Assembly: GCA_963721115.1 (NCBI GenBank)
Contig: CAVRIA010000014.1
Span: forward strand, 130,197 to 194,196
Origin: CAVRIA01 sp963721115
GTDB lineage: Bacteria > Desulfobacterota > Binatia > HRBIN30 > CADEER01
Direction: 5' to 3'
Length of the DNA stretch: 64,000 nucleotides
Each line of letters begins with the position of its first letter. Positions within the stretch are counted from its first letter, which is position 1. A program made the translations under genes and the position numbers. This document shows, piece by piece, positions 1 to 8,813 of this stretch. Below the pieces are notes generated by a model that saw only the letters and a program-made list of their open reading frames with translations, was not told where the DNA came from and ran no database searches.

Positions 1-1
1 C

Positions 2-692
2 GCCGACGAGGCGCGCAACCTGGTGCGGCGTGTGCTCGACGCCGTTCCCAAGGCATCGTTCGCCGCCAAGCTGAACCTGTCGTCCAAGGATTTCGACACG
101 CGCGTCCTGCGCATGAACCGCAAGTACGTCGGTGGTGCACACGGCAGCTACCTCGAGGTCATCGCCCCCGACAACCTGCAAGGCATACGCTTCCTCTTCC
201 TCGAGCGCCCGGGAGGGGAGAACGAGCAGTACATCAAGGTCGCCGCCAGCCGCAGCAGCGTTCGCGTGTCGGACGAGATCCGCCGGCAGCCCTTCCTCGG
301 CTCGACGTTCTACGTCTCCGACCTGGTCATGCCCAACCTCGACGACTACACGTACCGCTTCGTCGGCGAAGAGGCGCTACTCGGCCGTCCGTGCAAGCTG
401 GTCGAGATGCTGCCGAAGAAGCCGGGACGAAGAGGTCTACGGCAAGACCGTCCTCGCCCTCGACCCGAACGACCTGCTGATTCTCCGGCGCCAGTTCTTC
501 GACCAGAAGGGGGACCTCTTCAAGGTGTGGACGATCGAGAAGGTCGAGAAGATCGACGGCAACTGGACCCTGCGCGAGCAGGAGATGTCGAACGTGAAGG
601 ACAACACCAGATCGCGGTTGGAGGTCGCCGAGATCGAATACGGCGTCGATCTGCCCGACGTGATGTTCACGCCGAAGTACCTGCTTCGCTGA
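2..692 (+). CDS. LolA-like outer membrane lipoprotein-sorting protein, 5' partial, frameshifted
   Basis: The gene enters from the left edge, so signal peptide and start are not visible. The visible part resembles the LolA-like family found beside RND/MMPL exporters: a segment on loss of protein to the outer membrane (LEVIAPDNLQGIRFLFLE), then the characteristic FLGSTFYVSDL block, and a C-terminal half typical of the fold (EVYGKTVLALD, GDLFKVWTIEKVEKIDGNW) ending near DVMFTPKYLLR. The proposed role, periplasmic lipoprotein or lipid handling, comes from the family. The reading frame changes by one base around 415-426: the first half is in frame 2 and the second half in frame 3. Both halves are needed for the fold, so I read this as one gene with an indel. 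Any transporter partner would lie upstream, outside the window. Confidence 0.75.
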
Positions 693-742
693 GCGCCTCC
701 CGCCTTCTCGGATCGAGCTCGAAGGAGATACGCGTCGGAACG

Positions 743-1896
743 ATGGCGACGCCGGGCGCCCCGAAGGGCTCTCCGCCTGCCGCGCGCCGGGTCGGCGGCG
801 CATCGCGGTCGCCGCCGGCGGCACGGCGGGCCACGTCTCCCCCGCCGTCGCGTTCGCGGACGCCTATCGCCGGCTCGATCGGGACGTAGAGATCGTCTTC
901 TTCGGCGCCCCGGAGGGCTGTGAGGCCCGTTTGGTCCCGCTCTCCGGCCATCGACTGGAGACCGTGCCCGGGGCACCTCTGTTCCGCGTCGGGATCGCCG
1001 CCAAGGCGCGCGCGTTCGGACACCTGGCGCGCGGGTTCCTGCAGTCCCGCCGCCGCTTGCGAGCGATCGGCTCACGGCTCGCCGTCGGCTTCGGCGGCTA
1101 CACGTCCGCCGGAGTCATGCTGGCGGCGCGCAGCCTGAGCCTGCGCACGGCGATCCACGAGGCCAATGTGGTTCCCGGCCTGACCAACCTTCTGCTGTCG
1201 CGCGTCGTCGACCGCGTCTACCTCGGGCACGAGGACGCGCGAGGCGCCTTCCGCGGGCGCGACACGGCGGTGACCGGCAATCCGATCCGGGCCGAAATCG
1301 CCGCGTTGCGTCCGGCCGAGAACCGCTGGCGCGGGTTGCCGGGGCGGACCGCGCGCCTGCTGGTCATCGGCGGCTCGGGCGGCTCGCCCTTTCTCAACCG
1401 CCGGGCACCGGACCTGTTGCGCCGTCTGGCCGCGCCTCGGGATCGGCGATCGAGGTACGCCACCAGTGCGGCGCGGGCGATCTCGCCCCGGTGCGCGCGG
1501 GCTACGCCGAGGCGCGAGTCGCCGCGGCGGTGGTCCCCTACATCGACGACATGGGCGAGGCCTACGAGTGGGCGGACTTCGTCGTCACGCAGGGCGGCGC
1601 GGCGACCCTGGCCGAGCTGGCGCACTGCGGCTTGCCCGCCCTGATCGTGCCTCTCGGCCGATGCGTCCTGGGACCACCAGAGGGCCAATGCCATCGCGCA
1701 CGTCGAGGCGGGCGGCGGGCGCTGGGTCGCTGAAGACGAGTGGCGCCCGGAGGAGCTGGCGCTCTGGCTCGCCACCCTGCTGCGCGATCCCGAGGCGCTC
1801 GCCACTCTCTCCCAACGGGTGCGACGACTCGCCGCCGCCGATGCGGCGTCGGCGCTCGTCACCGAGTGCGAGCGTCTGATGGACGGGCGTTGGTAG
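743..1896 (+). CDS. murG: MurG, UDP-GlcNAc:lipid I N-acetylglucosaminyltransferase, frameshifted
   Basis: MurG converts lipid I to lipid II at the inner face of the membrane in peptidoglycan synthesis. The N-terminal glycine loop (GGTAGHVSPAVA), the HEAN motif after LRTAI, the TGNPIR block, GGSGGS opening the second Rossmann domain, and the donor-binding stretch QGGAATLAELAHCGLPALIVP are all readable in order. The coding frame breaks at about 1435 and returns at about 1665. The N-terminal part from 796 has no start codon in its own frame, so the likely start is ATG 743, behind GGAG at 723-726, with a third indel between 745 and 795. With those breaks joined the protein is about 384 residues, normal for MurG. 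It lies outside any mur/fts cluster. A related family-28 glycosyltransferase is the alternative. Confidence 0.8.
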
Positions 1897-2630
1897 ACGC
1901 GGCGCGGCGCCGTCGCGACTCGAGCGTGCGCCACCAGACGACGCCGGCGCCGTACGTCGCAAAGGCCAGCGCGGCGCCGACGACGAAGGACAGACAGAGA
2001 CCGGCGGCGTCTCCCGCCGTACCGCCCCCGGCCGAGCCGAACAGCTGCGCCGAGAGCTTGAACAGATCGTCGCTGCGCCAGCGCGCCGGATCGAACGCCG
2101 GGGAGCAAAGAGCCGCCAGCCGCGAAACCAGAATCGAGCCCATCTCGTAGTAGTCCCCCGGCAGCGGAGATGAAGGGCGCGTACGCCAACGGCAGCGCGG
2201 CGCCGAAGCACAGCGCCCGACCGGTTCCGCCGCGCGGCGCGGCGGCCGAGCGCAGCAGCGGAACGCCGAGGAAGATGGTCAGGACGAAGGGCAGGAAGTC
2301 GGTCAGCAGATACGTGAGGTCGCTGCCGCGCGTATCGAACCCGGTGAGCTGACCGGCGTAGTCGGAGCCCACCGCGACGAACGGAAAGACGCGCCGCAGC
2401 AGCGCGGCGCCGTAGAGCGGATCGATCTCGAGACGGGTCACCTCACCGCCGCCGAGCCGGCAGCCGAGAGCGTGCGCGAGCTCGTGAACGGGGACGTACA
2501 CCCACCAGGAAACGGCGAACGACAAAGCCAGGAGCACGGCGTAACGGAGCCGCAGCCCGCGCAGGAACGGGTCCAGAGCCGCCAGGTAGTCGTCCAGCGG
2601 CAGTCTCACGAATCTAGAAGCCCATCGCAT
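1859..2630 (-). CDS. M50-like membrane metallopeptidase, frameshifted
   Basis: This membrane protein starts at ATG 2630. A hydrophobic segment at about residues 30-48 is followed directly by VPVHELAHALGC, an HExxH zinc site at the end of a membrane helix as in site-2 (M50) proteases. Further on, TDFLPFVLTIFLGVPLL could supply the third ligand (Asp) and another helix. The frame shifts at about 2145-2165, after which DYYEMGSILVSRLAAL and a last hydrophobic helix (LCLSFVVGAALAF) continue to the stop at 1859. The 3' end overlaps the end of murG by 38 bases, convergently. Intramembrane proteolysis is the family role; the substrate is unknown and the third ligand is a guess. Confidence 0.6.
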
Positions 2631-2707
2631 GCGTTCCGCCTCCGCGGCGATCCGGCCAAGGCGCAGCTAGGCACCCGGCGCAGGCGAGGTCAAACGAAGC
2701 GAGGCTG

Positions 2708-2799
2708 TTGTGGTGCGGGCGTCTCGCCTGCACGGGGCTTGGCGCGGGAGGATCAGCGGCCCGGTGGGCCGCCATGCAGGCCGGAGGCCCGCACCACAA
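2708..2799. repeat. Imperfect palindromic intergenic repeat
   Basis: Perfect 13-bp inverted arms (TTGTGGTGCGGGC at 2708-2720 and its complement at 2787-2799) continue inward as imperfect pairing: cgcctgca on the left faces the complement of tgcaggc on the right. The element sits in the roughly 250-bp gap between the M50-like gene start and the cyclotransferase end. No gene is visible in the gap. It looks like a REP-type extragenic palindrome; no second copy was noticed in this window. Confidence 0.6.
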
Positions 2800-2881
2800 T
2801 GGCCACGCGGCGACGATCGCGCGCTCGCGCGCCTATGATCGACCGCGGCGAAACCTTCGGAGCTGGGGGAAGACCGACTCG

Positions 2882-3419
2882 TCAGCTGCCGCGCGGACGG
2901 CGCAGCACCTGGTCCATCAGGGGGCGCAGCTCGGCCGCCGCGGCGCTCTCCGGTCGAGCGGGCACGGAGCGCAGAAAGTCCACGTAGTCGCCGGGCAGGC
3001 CGTGCTCGAGGGCGCCCTCGATCAGCAGCGCCATGTAGCGCGTCGAGGGCCGCATCTCCGCATCGCGGCTGCTGCGAGACCAGGGTGAACGCCCGCTGCG
3101 GCTCGCCCGCCGGGCTCGCCAGGGCCGCGACGGCGACCTCGGCGCGCTGGTAGTTGCCGATCAGGACGCCTTCGGTCAGCTCGATGTGCGCGACATCGTC
3201 CTGCGCCACCTCGTACAGGACCCCGAAGACCTCTGCCGCGGGGTCGGGAACGATGTTGGCGTAGGACTCACCCACGGGCACCAGGGGCGGCTTGTCCAGC
3301 ACCAGTCGCCAGCCGCCGAGCCGCCCCGGCACGGCGCGCCGAAACGCGATCCCGCGTCGTCCCGAGAACGTCGCCGTCTGCATGTTGGAGCCGTAGGCGA
3401 AGTACCAGACGCTGCTCAC
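2882..3419 (-). CDS. Gamma-glutamylcyclotransferase family protein, frameshifted
   Basis: The protein begins at GTG 3419 and reaches the family hallmark FAYGSNM within its first dozen residues. GRLGGWRLVLD, GVLYEV and YQRAEVAVAAL follow as in the AIG2/GGCT fold, which cleaves gamma-glutamyl amides to 5-oxoproline. The frame breaks near 3070, after RAFTLVSQ. Downstream in the neighbouring frame RYMALLIEGALEHGLPGDYV runs to a stop at 2882 and is the usual helical C-terminus of the family. The joined product is about 178 residues. A general butirosin-type cyclotransferase-fold protein of unknown substrate is the fallback. It shares a strand with lpdA but lies downstream of it. Confidence 0.7.
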
Positions 3420-3427
3420 GCGGCCAC

Positions 3428-4833
3428 TCAATGGTTCAGCGATCGCCCGTAGGCGTCGAGCACGGCCTCGTGCATCATCTCCGACAGGGTGGGATGCGGA
3501 AAGATGCTCTGCATGAGCTCGGCCTCCGTGGTCTCGAGCGTCTTCGCCACGGCGTAGCCCTGGATCAGCTCCGTCACGTCGGCGCCGATCATGTGAGCGC
3601 CGAGGAGCTCGCCGCTGACCGCGTCGAAGACCGTCTTCACCAGCCCGTCCGTCTCGCCGAGCGCGATCGCCTTGCCGTTCGCCAGCGCCGGGAAGCGGCC
3701 GACGCGGACCCGATGCCCCATCTCCGTCGCCCGCGCCTCCGTCAAGCCGACGCTGGCGATCTGCGGCCGGCAATACGTGCAGGCGGGGATGCGCGTCGTG
3801 TCGAGCGGATGCACGCCGTCGACACCGGCGATCTTCTCCACGCAGACCACGCCCTCGTGGCTCGCCTTGTGGGCCAGCCAGGGGGGCCCGACCAGGTCCC
3901 CGATCGCGTACACGCCGGGCTCGTCCGTACGCAGCCACTCGTCGACGACCACGTGTCCCTTGTCGACCCGGACCGCCGTACCCTCGCAAGCCGATATCCT
4001 CGACGTTGCCGACGATTCCGACCGCCAGGATGACCCGTTCGACGGTGATCGGCGACATCTTCCCGCCCCCGATGTCGATCACCGCGGTCACCTCGTTCTT
4101 GCCCTTCTGCAGCGAATCGACCGTGGCGGCGGTGCGGATCTTGATTCCCTGCTTCTCGAACAGCTTGCGCGCCAGGGCCGAGATCTCCTCGTCCTCGAGC
4201 GGCAGGATGCGCGGCAGCACCTCGACCACCGAGACCTGCGCGCCCATGTCGTGATAGAAGCTGGCGAACTCCATCCCGATGGCGCCCGAGCCGACCACCA
4301 GCAGCGACTGCGGCATCCGCTGCGGGATCATCGCTTCCTTGTACGTCCACACCAGCTCGCCGTCCGGCTCCAGTCCCGGCAGCGCCCGCGCCCGCGCGCC
4401 GGTGGCCAGGATCACGTGCGGCGCGCGCAGTCGCAGCGCCGACTCGCCGCTCCTCGTCACCTCGACGCAGCCCTTCCCCGAGCAGACGGCCGTGCCCGTC
4501 GTAGACGTCGACGCGGTTCTTCTTCATCAAGTGGCGCACGCCGTTGCGCAGCCGTTCCGCAACGGCGCGCGAGCGCGCCACCACCTTCTGCAGGTCGAAG
4601 CGGACGTCGGAGGCGCTGAAGCCGAACTCGTCCAGGTGGCCGAGCAGATGTCGAATCTCCGAGATGCGCAGCAGCGCCTTGGTCGGGATGCAGCCCCAGT
4701 TGAGGCAGATGCCCCCGAGGTGCTCGCGCTCGACGAGCGCCGTCTTCATGCCGAGCTGGCGAGCCCGGATCGCCGCCACGTAGCCGCCCGGACCGCCGCC
4801 GACGACGAGCAGGTCGTATGTCGTCTCCGCCAT
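3428..4833 (-). CDS. lpdA: Dihydrolipoyl dehydrogenase (E3), frameshifted
   Basis: This flavoenzyme reoxidises dihydrolipoamide in 2-oxoacid dehydrogenase complexes or the glycine cleavage system, passing electrons to NAD. FAD is bound by VGGGPGG near residues 11-17, the redox disulfide is C43/C48 in GGICLNWGC, the NAD loop is VVGSGAIGMEF, the second FAD motif is YAIGDLVGPPWLAHKA, and the C-terminal His-Glu pair is in FPHPTLSE. ATG 4833 was chosen because FAD binding follows at once. Frame breaks occur at about 4487 and about 3985, and all three pieces are required. The joined length of about 468 residues is normal. No E1 or E2 genes are adjacent, so the complex served cannot be told from context. 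Confidence 0.9.
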
Positions 4834-4931
4834 CGCCGCTCCCTGTGTCTCAGCGTGTCGGTGCCGCGCGCGGCGCACGCCGGCGGCGTCGGTGTCGCGG
4901 GAGGCGCCGCGCGGCACCCCCCGCGGCACCG

Positions 4932-6041
4932 TTACTCGGGCAGGCTTTCGGGGGGTGTCGCGTTGTTCACCTCACCGGTGAGGGACTCGAGAAAGGCCAC
5001 CAGATCCCGCTTCTCCTCGGTCGTGAGGTGGAGCGGCTTGATCTCGGGCGCCAGGTTCGGGTTCCCGATGCCGCCGCGATCATAGAAGTCGATCACCTGC
5101 TCCAGCGTCTGCTCGCTGCCGTCGTGCATGTACGGTGCCGTCTGGACGATGTTGCGCAGCGTCGGCGTCTTGAAGGCGCCGCGGTCCTGCGGCTTCTTGG
5201 TGATCTCGTAGCGGCCCAGGTCGGGCTTCGGCTTGTTCATGCCGACGCCGATGTTGCGGTAGTTCTCGTCCGTGAAGTTGAAGCTGGCATGGCAGGCCTT
5301 GCAGTTCGCCTTGCCGTTGAAGAGCTGCATGCCGCGCACGGCGGACGCGCTGAGAGCGTCCTTGTCGCCCGCCTGGTACCGATCGTAGGGGCTGTCGCCG
5401 GTGACGACCGTGCGCTCGTAGGCGGCGATCGCCTGGGCGATGCGCTTCATGTCGATCTTGTCCTCCCCGAACGCCTTCTTGAAGAGCGGCGCATACCCGT
5501 GGATCGCCTGCACGCGCTTGACGACGTCGTCGGACGAGCCCATGGCCATCTCGACCGGGTTGGTGAGCGGGCCCTGCGCCTGCGCCTCCAGGTCCGCGGC
5601 GCGACCATCCCAGAACTGGTCGGCCGAGAAGAGGCGGTTCAGCACGGTGGGGCTGTTGCGGCTGCCGAGCTGCAGGCCGACGCCGGCCGAGGTGCGCGCC
5701 GGATCGGTGAAGCCGTGAAACGGGTTGTGGCAGCTGGCGCAGGCGATCGTCTGGTCCTTGGACAGCCGCTTGTCGAAGTACAGGTACTTGCCGAGCTCGA
5801 TCTTGGCATCGCTCATCGGGTTGTCGTCGGGAACGTAGGCCGCGTCCGCCTGCAGCCCGAGCGGCAGCGTCATCGACCAGTTGCCGGACTTCACGACCTC
5901 CACCTTCGGCGCCGCCTTCACGGCGGCCCCGCCGTCGGCCTTGGCCGTCGCCTTGTCCTTGGTCTGTGCCGGGGCGCGGCCCCCGAGCAGCAGCAGCGCC
6001 GCCGTGACGGCAAACGGAAGTGTCCTTCTGAATCTCGGCAT
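4932..6041 (-). CDS. Di-haem cytochrome c peroxidase (MauG/CcpA family)
   Basis: The 369-residue protein has a signal peptide at residues 1-26 (LPFAVTAALLLLG, cleaved after APA), which places it in the periplasm. It has two c-type haem sites, C101-ASC-H105 and C247-KAC-H251. SRNSPTVLN, FWDGRAADLEAQAQGP and the later FKTPTLRN and PYMHDGS blocks are characteristic of bacterial di-haem peroxidases, which reduce hydrogen peroxide with electrons from cytochrome c. ATG 6041 has a good ribosome site (GAGG about 8 bases upstream) and starts right at the signal peptide. The cytochrome c maturation genes at 34-36 kb could attach its haems. MauG-like oxidases of other substrates share these motifs. Confidence 0.92.
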   Translation of the reverse strand: MPRFRRTLPFAVTAALLLLGGRAPAQTKDKATAKADGGAAVKAAPKVEVVKSGNWSMTLPLGLQADAAYVPDDNPMSDAKIELGKYLYFDKRLSKDQTIACASCHNPFHGFTDPARTSAGVGLQLGSRNSPTVLNRLFSADQFWDGRAADLEAQAQGPLTNPVEMAMGSSDDVVKRVQAIHGYAPLFKKAFGEDKIDMKRIAQAIAAYERTVVTGDSPYDRYQAGDKDALSASAVRGMQLFNGKANCKACHASFNFTDENYRNIGVGMNKPKPDLGRYEITKKPQDRGAFKTPTLRNIVQTAPYMHDGSEQTLEQVIDFYDRGGIGNPNLAPEIKPLHLTTEEKRDLVAFLESLTGEVNNATPPESLPE

Positions 6042-6255
6042 CGGATGTTCCTCCACGGCCGAAGACATACTGTCCAGACATCGGTTCTTCAACCGACCCC
6101 CGGGGCGGTTCACTTCACCGCAACCGTGTCGCCTTTATTCATTGCAGCAAACGCAGTCTACGGCGCACGTATGTCTCGGCTTGCACAATGCCACCGTTCG
6201 TGCGATATTCCCACCGTTTCACCTTCCAGGAGACTCATAGCCGCTTCCGCAAGGT

Positions 6256-6298
6256 GCCGCGCCGGGTTCCAACCTCCTTACCGGCGCGGCGCTTTTTC
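6256..6298 (+). terminator. Rho-independent terminator without an upstream gene
   Basis: A perfect 10-bp stem (GCCGCGCCGG at 6256-6265 with its complement at 6281-6290) and a 15-base loop are followed by GCTTTTT. This is a textbook plus-strand terminator. The nearest plus-strand gene starts 218 bases downstream and nothing on the plus strand precedes it, so it either ends a small RNA begun in 6050-6250 or acts in the leader of the epimerase gene. Confidence 0.7.
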
Positions 6299-6452
6299 CC
6301 CAGCTCGGGCAGGGCGATCATCCGTTGGTCACATGCTTGCTGATTTGGCACTTGGAGCGGGGCATCGGCCCACGCGGGGCTGGACGGAACGACCACGACC
6401 GGCTGGCACGAGTCGTGCGTCTGCCAGAATCCACTCTCCTCTCTTACCCTCC

Positions 6453-6493
6453 GGAGAGCCGTGCCGATCACGCCCTGACCGGTACGGCTCTCC
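6453..6493 (+). promoter_or_regulatory. Leader hairpin before the epimerase gene
   Basis: Perfect 10-bp arms (GGAGAGCCGT at 6453-6462, complement at 6484-6493) enclose 21 bases and end 22 bases before ATG 6516. No T-run follows, so termination is unlikely. An operator or a translation-modulating RNA hairpin is possible; the function is inferred from position only. Confidence 0.4.
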
Positions 6494-6515
6494 ACCCCTT
6501 CCCTGAGCCGCGCCA

Positions 6516-7367
6516 ATGGCCTCGGTCCTGATCGCGGGATGCGGATATGTCGGGACGGCGCTCGGCGTTCGCCTGGCAGCTGAGGGCTTCACGGTGTACG
6601 GGCTGCGGCGCGATGCGGCGAGGCTGCCGCCCCCATTGCGGCGCATTTCGGCCGATCTTCGCGATCCCGACAGCCTCACCGGTCTGCCGCTGCAGGTGGA
6701 GATCGTCGTCTACGCCGCTGCCCCGGACGGCCCCGACGACGCCTCCTATCGGGAGGCCTACCTCGACGGCCCGCGCCACCTCATCGACGCCCTGCAGCGC
6801 CGCGGCGCGCGGCCGCGGCGCATTCTTCTCACCTCCAGCACCAGCGTCTATGCGCAGGCGCACGGCGAGTGGGTGGACGAGCGGTCACCGGCCGAGCCGA
6901 CCCAGCCCTCGGGCCGGCGCGTCCGGCAGGGCGAGGAGGTCGTTCTCGGCGGCCCGTGGCCGGCCATCGTCCTCCGTTTCGGGGGCATCTACGGACCGGG
7001 GCGCAGCGGTCTGCTCGATCGCGTCCGGCGCGGTCTGGCCTCCTGTCGCGACAAACCGCCCGCCTACACCAACCGCATCCACCGCGACGATTGCGCCGGC
7101 GCCCTTCGCCATCTGATGGCTCTGGACTCGCCGCAGAGCCTCTACCTCGGCGTCGACCACGAGCCCAGTGAGCAGTGCGCCACCGTGCGCTGGCTCGCCG
7201 CGGAGATCGGGGCGCCGCCGCCGCACGCCGGCGGAGTGGAGGAAGAGAGACGGCGCGGCAACAAGAGATGTCGCAACAACCGCCTGGTGGCCTCGGGCTA
7301 CGCGTTTCGCTACCCGTCCTTTCGCGACGGATACCGAGCCATCCTGCGCGAGGCGGAGGCGGGATGA
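6516..7367 (+). CDS. NAD(P)-dependent epimerase/dehydratase-like SDR (YeeZ type)
   Basis: This 283-residue extended SDR starts with LIAGCGYVGTALG at residues 5-17, the GxGxxG dinucleotide loop in the form seen in the YeeZ branch, where it replaces GxxGxxG. ILLTSSTSVYAQ, carrying the Ser/Thr region, and VLRFGGIYGPGR are the typical mid-protein signatures. The usual YxxxK is not obvious after TSVYAQ, as in other atypical YeeZ-like members, so catalysis is uncertain. The sugar or other substrate cannot be named. The stop codon overlaps the start of the DUF488 gene (ATGA at 7364-7367), so the two are probably translated together. Confidence 0.8.
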   Translation: MASVLIAGCGYVGTALGVRLAAEGFTVYGLRRDAARLPPPLRRISADLRDPDSLTGLPLQVEIVVYAAAPDGPDDASYREAYLDGPRHLIDALQRRGARPRRILLTSSTSVYAQAHGEWVDERSPAEPTQPSGRRVRQGEEVVLGGPWPAIVLRFGGIYGPGRSGLLDRVRRGLASCRDKPPAYTNRIHRDDCAGALRHLMALDSPQSLYLGVDHEPSEQCATVRWLAAEIGAPPPHAGGVEEERRRGNKRCRNNRLVASGYAFRYPSFRDGYRAILREAEAG

Positions 7368-7931
7368 CGCCGGAAGAGCACGCGCGGCAGGGCTCCACCG
7401 TGTGGACGGTCGGCCACTCGACACGGTCGCTCTCCGATCTCGTCGATCTCCTGCGTGCCAACGGCATCGGACATCTCGCCGACGTGCGCACGGTACCCCG
7501 TTCGCGGCGCCATCCGCACTTCAGTCAGCGAGGCATTGCCGGAGCCGCTGCGGGCAGCGGAGATCGCCTACACGCATCATCCGGCCCTCGGCGGCCTGCG
7601 GCGCCCGGTCGCGGGGGCGCGCGAGAACGCCGCCTGGCGCAACGCGAGCTTCCGCGGCTTCGCCGACTACATGCAGACGCCGGCGTTCCGAGATGGGATC
7701 GAGGCGCTCGTCGCCCTGGCCGCCGACGAGCGCCTCGCCGTCATGTGCGCGGAGGCCGTGCCGTGGCGCTGCCATCGATCCCTGATCGCCGACGCCCTCG
7801 TCGTCCGCGGCGTCGAGGTGCTTCACATCCTCTCGCCGCGCTCCGTTCAGCCGCACGCGCTGACCGGCTGGGCCGTGGTCGACGGGACGCGCATCACCTA
7901 TCCGGATCCCGAAGCCCTGCCCGGCCTTTGA
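7364..7931 (+). CDS. DUF488 family protein, frameshifted
   Basis: The N-terminus (VWTVGHSTRSLSDLVDLLR, LADVRTVPRSRRHPHF) and, in the next frame, HHPALGGLRRPV, FADYM, and VMCAEAVPWRCHRSLIADAL are the family signatures of DUF488, about 180 residues in total. The conserved Cys-Ala-Glu and CHR elements suggest an unidentified catalytic or nucleic-acid role; none is proven. The frame moves by one base around 7525-7540, between HPHFSQ and LPEPLRAAEIAYTHHPALG. The start is ATG 7364, overlapping the epimerase stop. Confidence 0.8.
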
Positions 7932-8072
7932 TGGCGGTGAGCCGGGTGGTTCGGAATCCGAGCGGAAGCGGATTCGGAGTCGGAAGGCCCGTCTCAGGTC
8001 GCAAGCGGGAGCTCGGACGCCCGACCCCGTTGCTGCGTTGCCCCCTCAGCATTCTTGGTGGATACTGCCAAC

Positions 8073-8315
8073 ATGCCATCGCAACCTGTGCAGGTCTCGA
8101 TCGAGAAGGCGTTGCTGAAGCGTATCGACATGGACCCCGAGACGAAGAAGCGCGGCCGGTCGGCTTTCATCCGCTCGGCAGTCGAGCTCTACCTCAAAGC
8201 GAAAGAACGTCGCGACATCGACCACGCGATCCGACGTGCCTACTCCGGAAAAGGCGATGCGCTGCTGGAGGAGATCGAAGATCTGATCGAGGTGCAGGAG
8301 TGGCCCGAGAAGTAG
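8073..8315 (+). CDS. Ribbon-helix-helix antitoxin (MazE/CopG-like)
   Basis: This 80-residue protein pairs a short N-terminal beta strand (VQVSIEKALLKRID) with two helices (RSAFIRSAVELYLKAKERRD), the CopG/RHH DNA-binding pattern, and an acidic C-terminus (LLEEIEDLIEVQEW) suited to blocking a toxin. Its position directly before a MazF-like gene, overlapping it by 16 bases, makes it the cognate antitoxin and probable autorepressor. ATG 8073 is preferred; a GTG at 8055 in the same frame is possible. Confidence 0.8.
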   Translation: MPSQPVQVSIEKALLKRIDMDPETKKRGRSAFIRSAVELYLKAKERRDIDHAIRRAYSGKGDALLEEIEDLIEVQEWPEK

Positions 8316-8626
8316 CCCGCGGCGAAATCTGGTTACTGAAATTCACCAGCCCAGACCGCAGGCGACCAGTGTTGGTGCTCAGTCGGCCTTCGCTTCTGAG
8401 AGTGCTCCACACGGCGACGGTGGCGGCGATCACCTCGACCCTGCGGGGCGCGCCAACGGAAGTGACCGTAGGTCCGGAGGATGGCCTCAAGCAGGTCTCG
8501 TGCGTCAACCTGACGAACGTGTTCACGGTACCGAAGGCGCAGCTGCGCCACTACGTGGGAAGTCTGACCGGGGAGAGGATGCGCGAGGTCTGCCACGCGC
8601 TGAACATCGCCTGCGGCTGCGACTGA
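8300..8626 (+). CDS. PemK/MazF family toxin
   Basis: A 108-residue PemK/MazF-type endoribonuclease. Near the N-terminus RGEIWLLKFTSPDRRRPVLVLSR gives the beta barrel with the RRPVLV core. VAAITSTLRGAPTEV carries the conserved Thr/Ser, and VSCVNLTNVFTVPKAQL matches the conserved CDNI/T region. Family members cut mRNA and arrest growth. The likely start is GTG 8300, inside the antitoxin gene, which couples translation of the two. An isolated two-gene module of this kind is often horizontally acquired, although its base usage does not stand out. Confidence 0.82.
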   Translation: MAREVARGEIWLLKFTSPDRRRPVLVLSRPSLLRVLHTATVAAITSTLRGAPTEVTVGPEDGLKQVSCVNLTNVFTVPKAQLRHYVGSLTGERMREVCHALNIACGCD

Positions 8627-8661
8627 CACGGTCGACCTGAGACAGGCCCGCGAAGAGAAAG

Positions 8662-8748
8662 CGGAGAGGGGGGGATTCGAACCCCCGAACCCTTGCGGGT
8701 TACACGATTTCGAGTCGTGCCGTTTCAACCGGGCTCACGCACCTCTCC
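8662..8748 (-). tRNA. tRNA-Ser (anticodon CGA)
   Basis: On the minus strand the acceptor arms GGAGAGG/CCTCTCC pair, the T arm is GGGGG TTCGAAT CCCCC, and the anticodon stem CACGA/TCGTG carries loop CTCGAAA with anticodon CGA (8710-8712), which reads UCG. The long variable arm (AACCCGCAAGGGTT) is the class II feature of tRNA-Ser. CCA is not encoded. No integrated element follows it. Confidence 0.95.
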
Positions 8749-8813
8749 TCGCCGGGGCGCGCTCCTCTATAGCGGCGGGGCGGTTGCGGCTCAAGCGGGC
8801 CCGCCCGCCGACA

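Larger units (their letters stand above)
6042..6515. other. 474-bp divergent intergenic region with two hairpins
   Basis: The region lies between the peroxidase start (minus) and the epimerase start (plus). No convincing protein gene is seen. It contains a plus-strand intrinsic terminator (6256-6298) and a second hairpin (6453-6493), both listed separately. A plus-strand terminator without a plus-strand gene upstream points to a short transcript or a leader that is attenuated. Confidence 0.6.

Noticed and set aside
6404..6419. Sigma-54-like site TGGCACG-N4-GTGCG
   Set aside because: The -12 element has G for the first T, and the match coincides with a perfect small palindrome (GCACGAGTCGTGC), so it is probably chance.
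4818..6506. 562-codon plus-strand open frame
   Set aside because: It is antisense to the di-haem peroxidase, whose haem motifs and signal peptide are clear.
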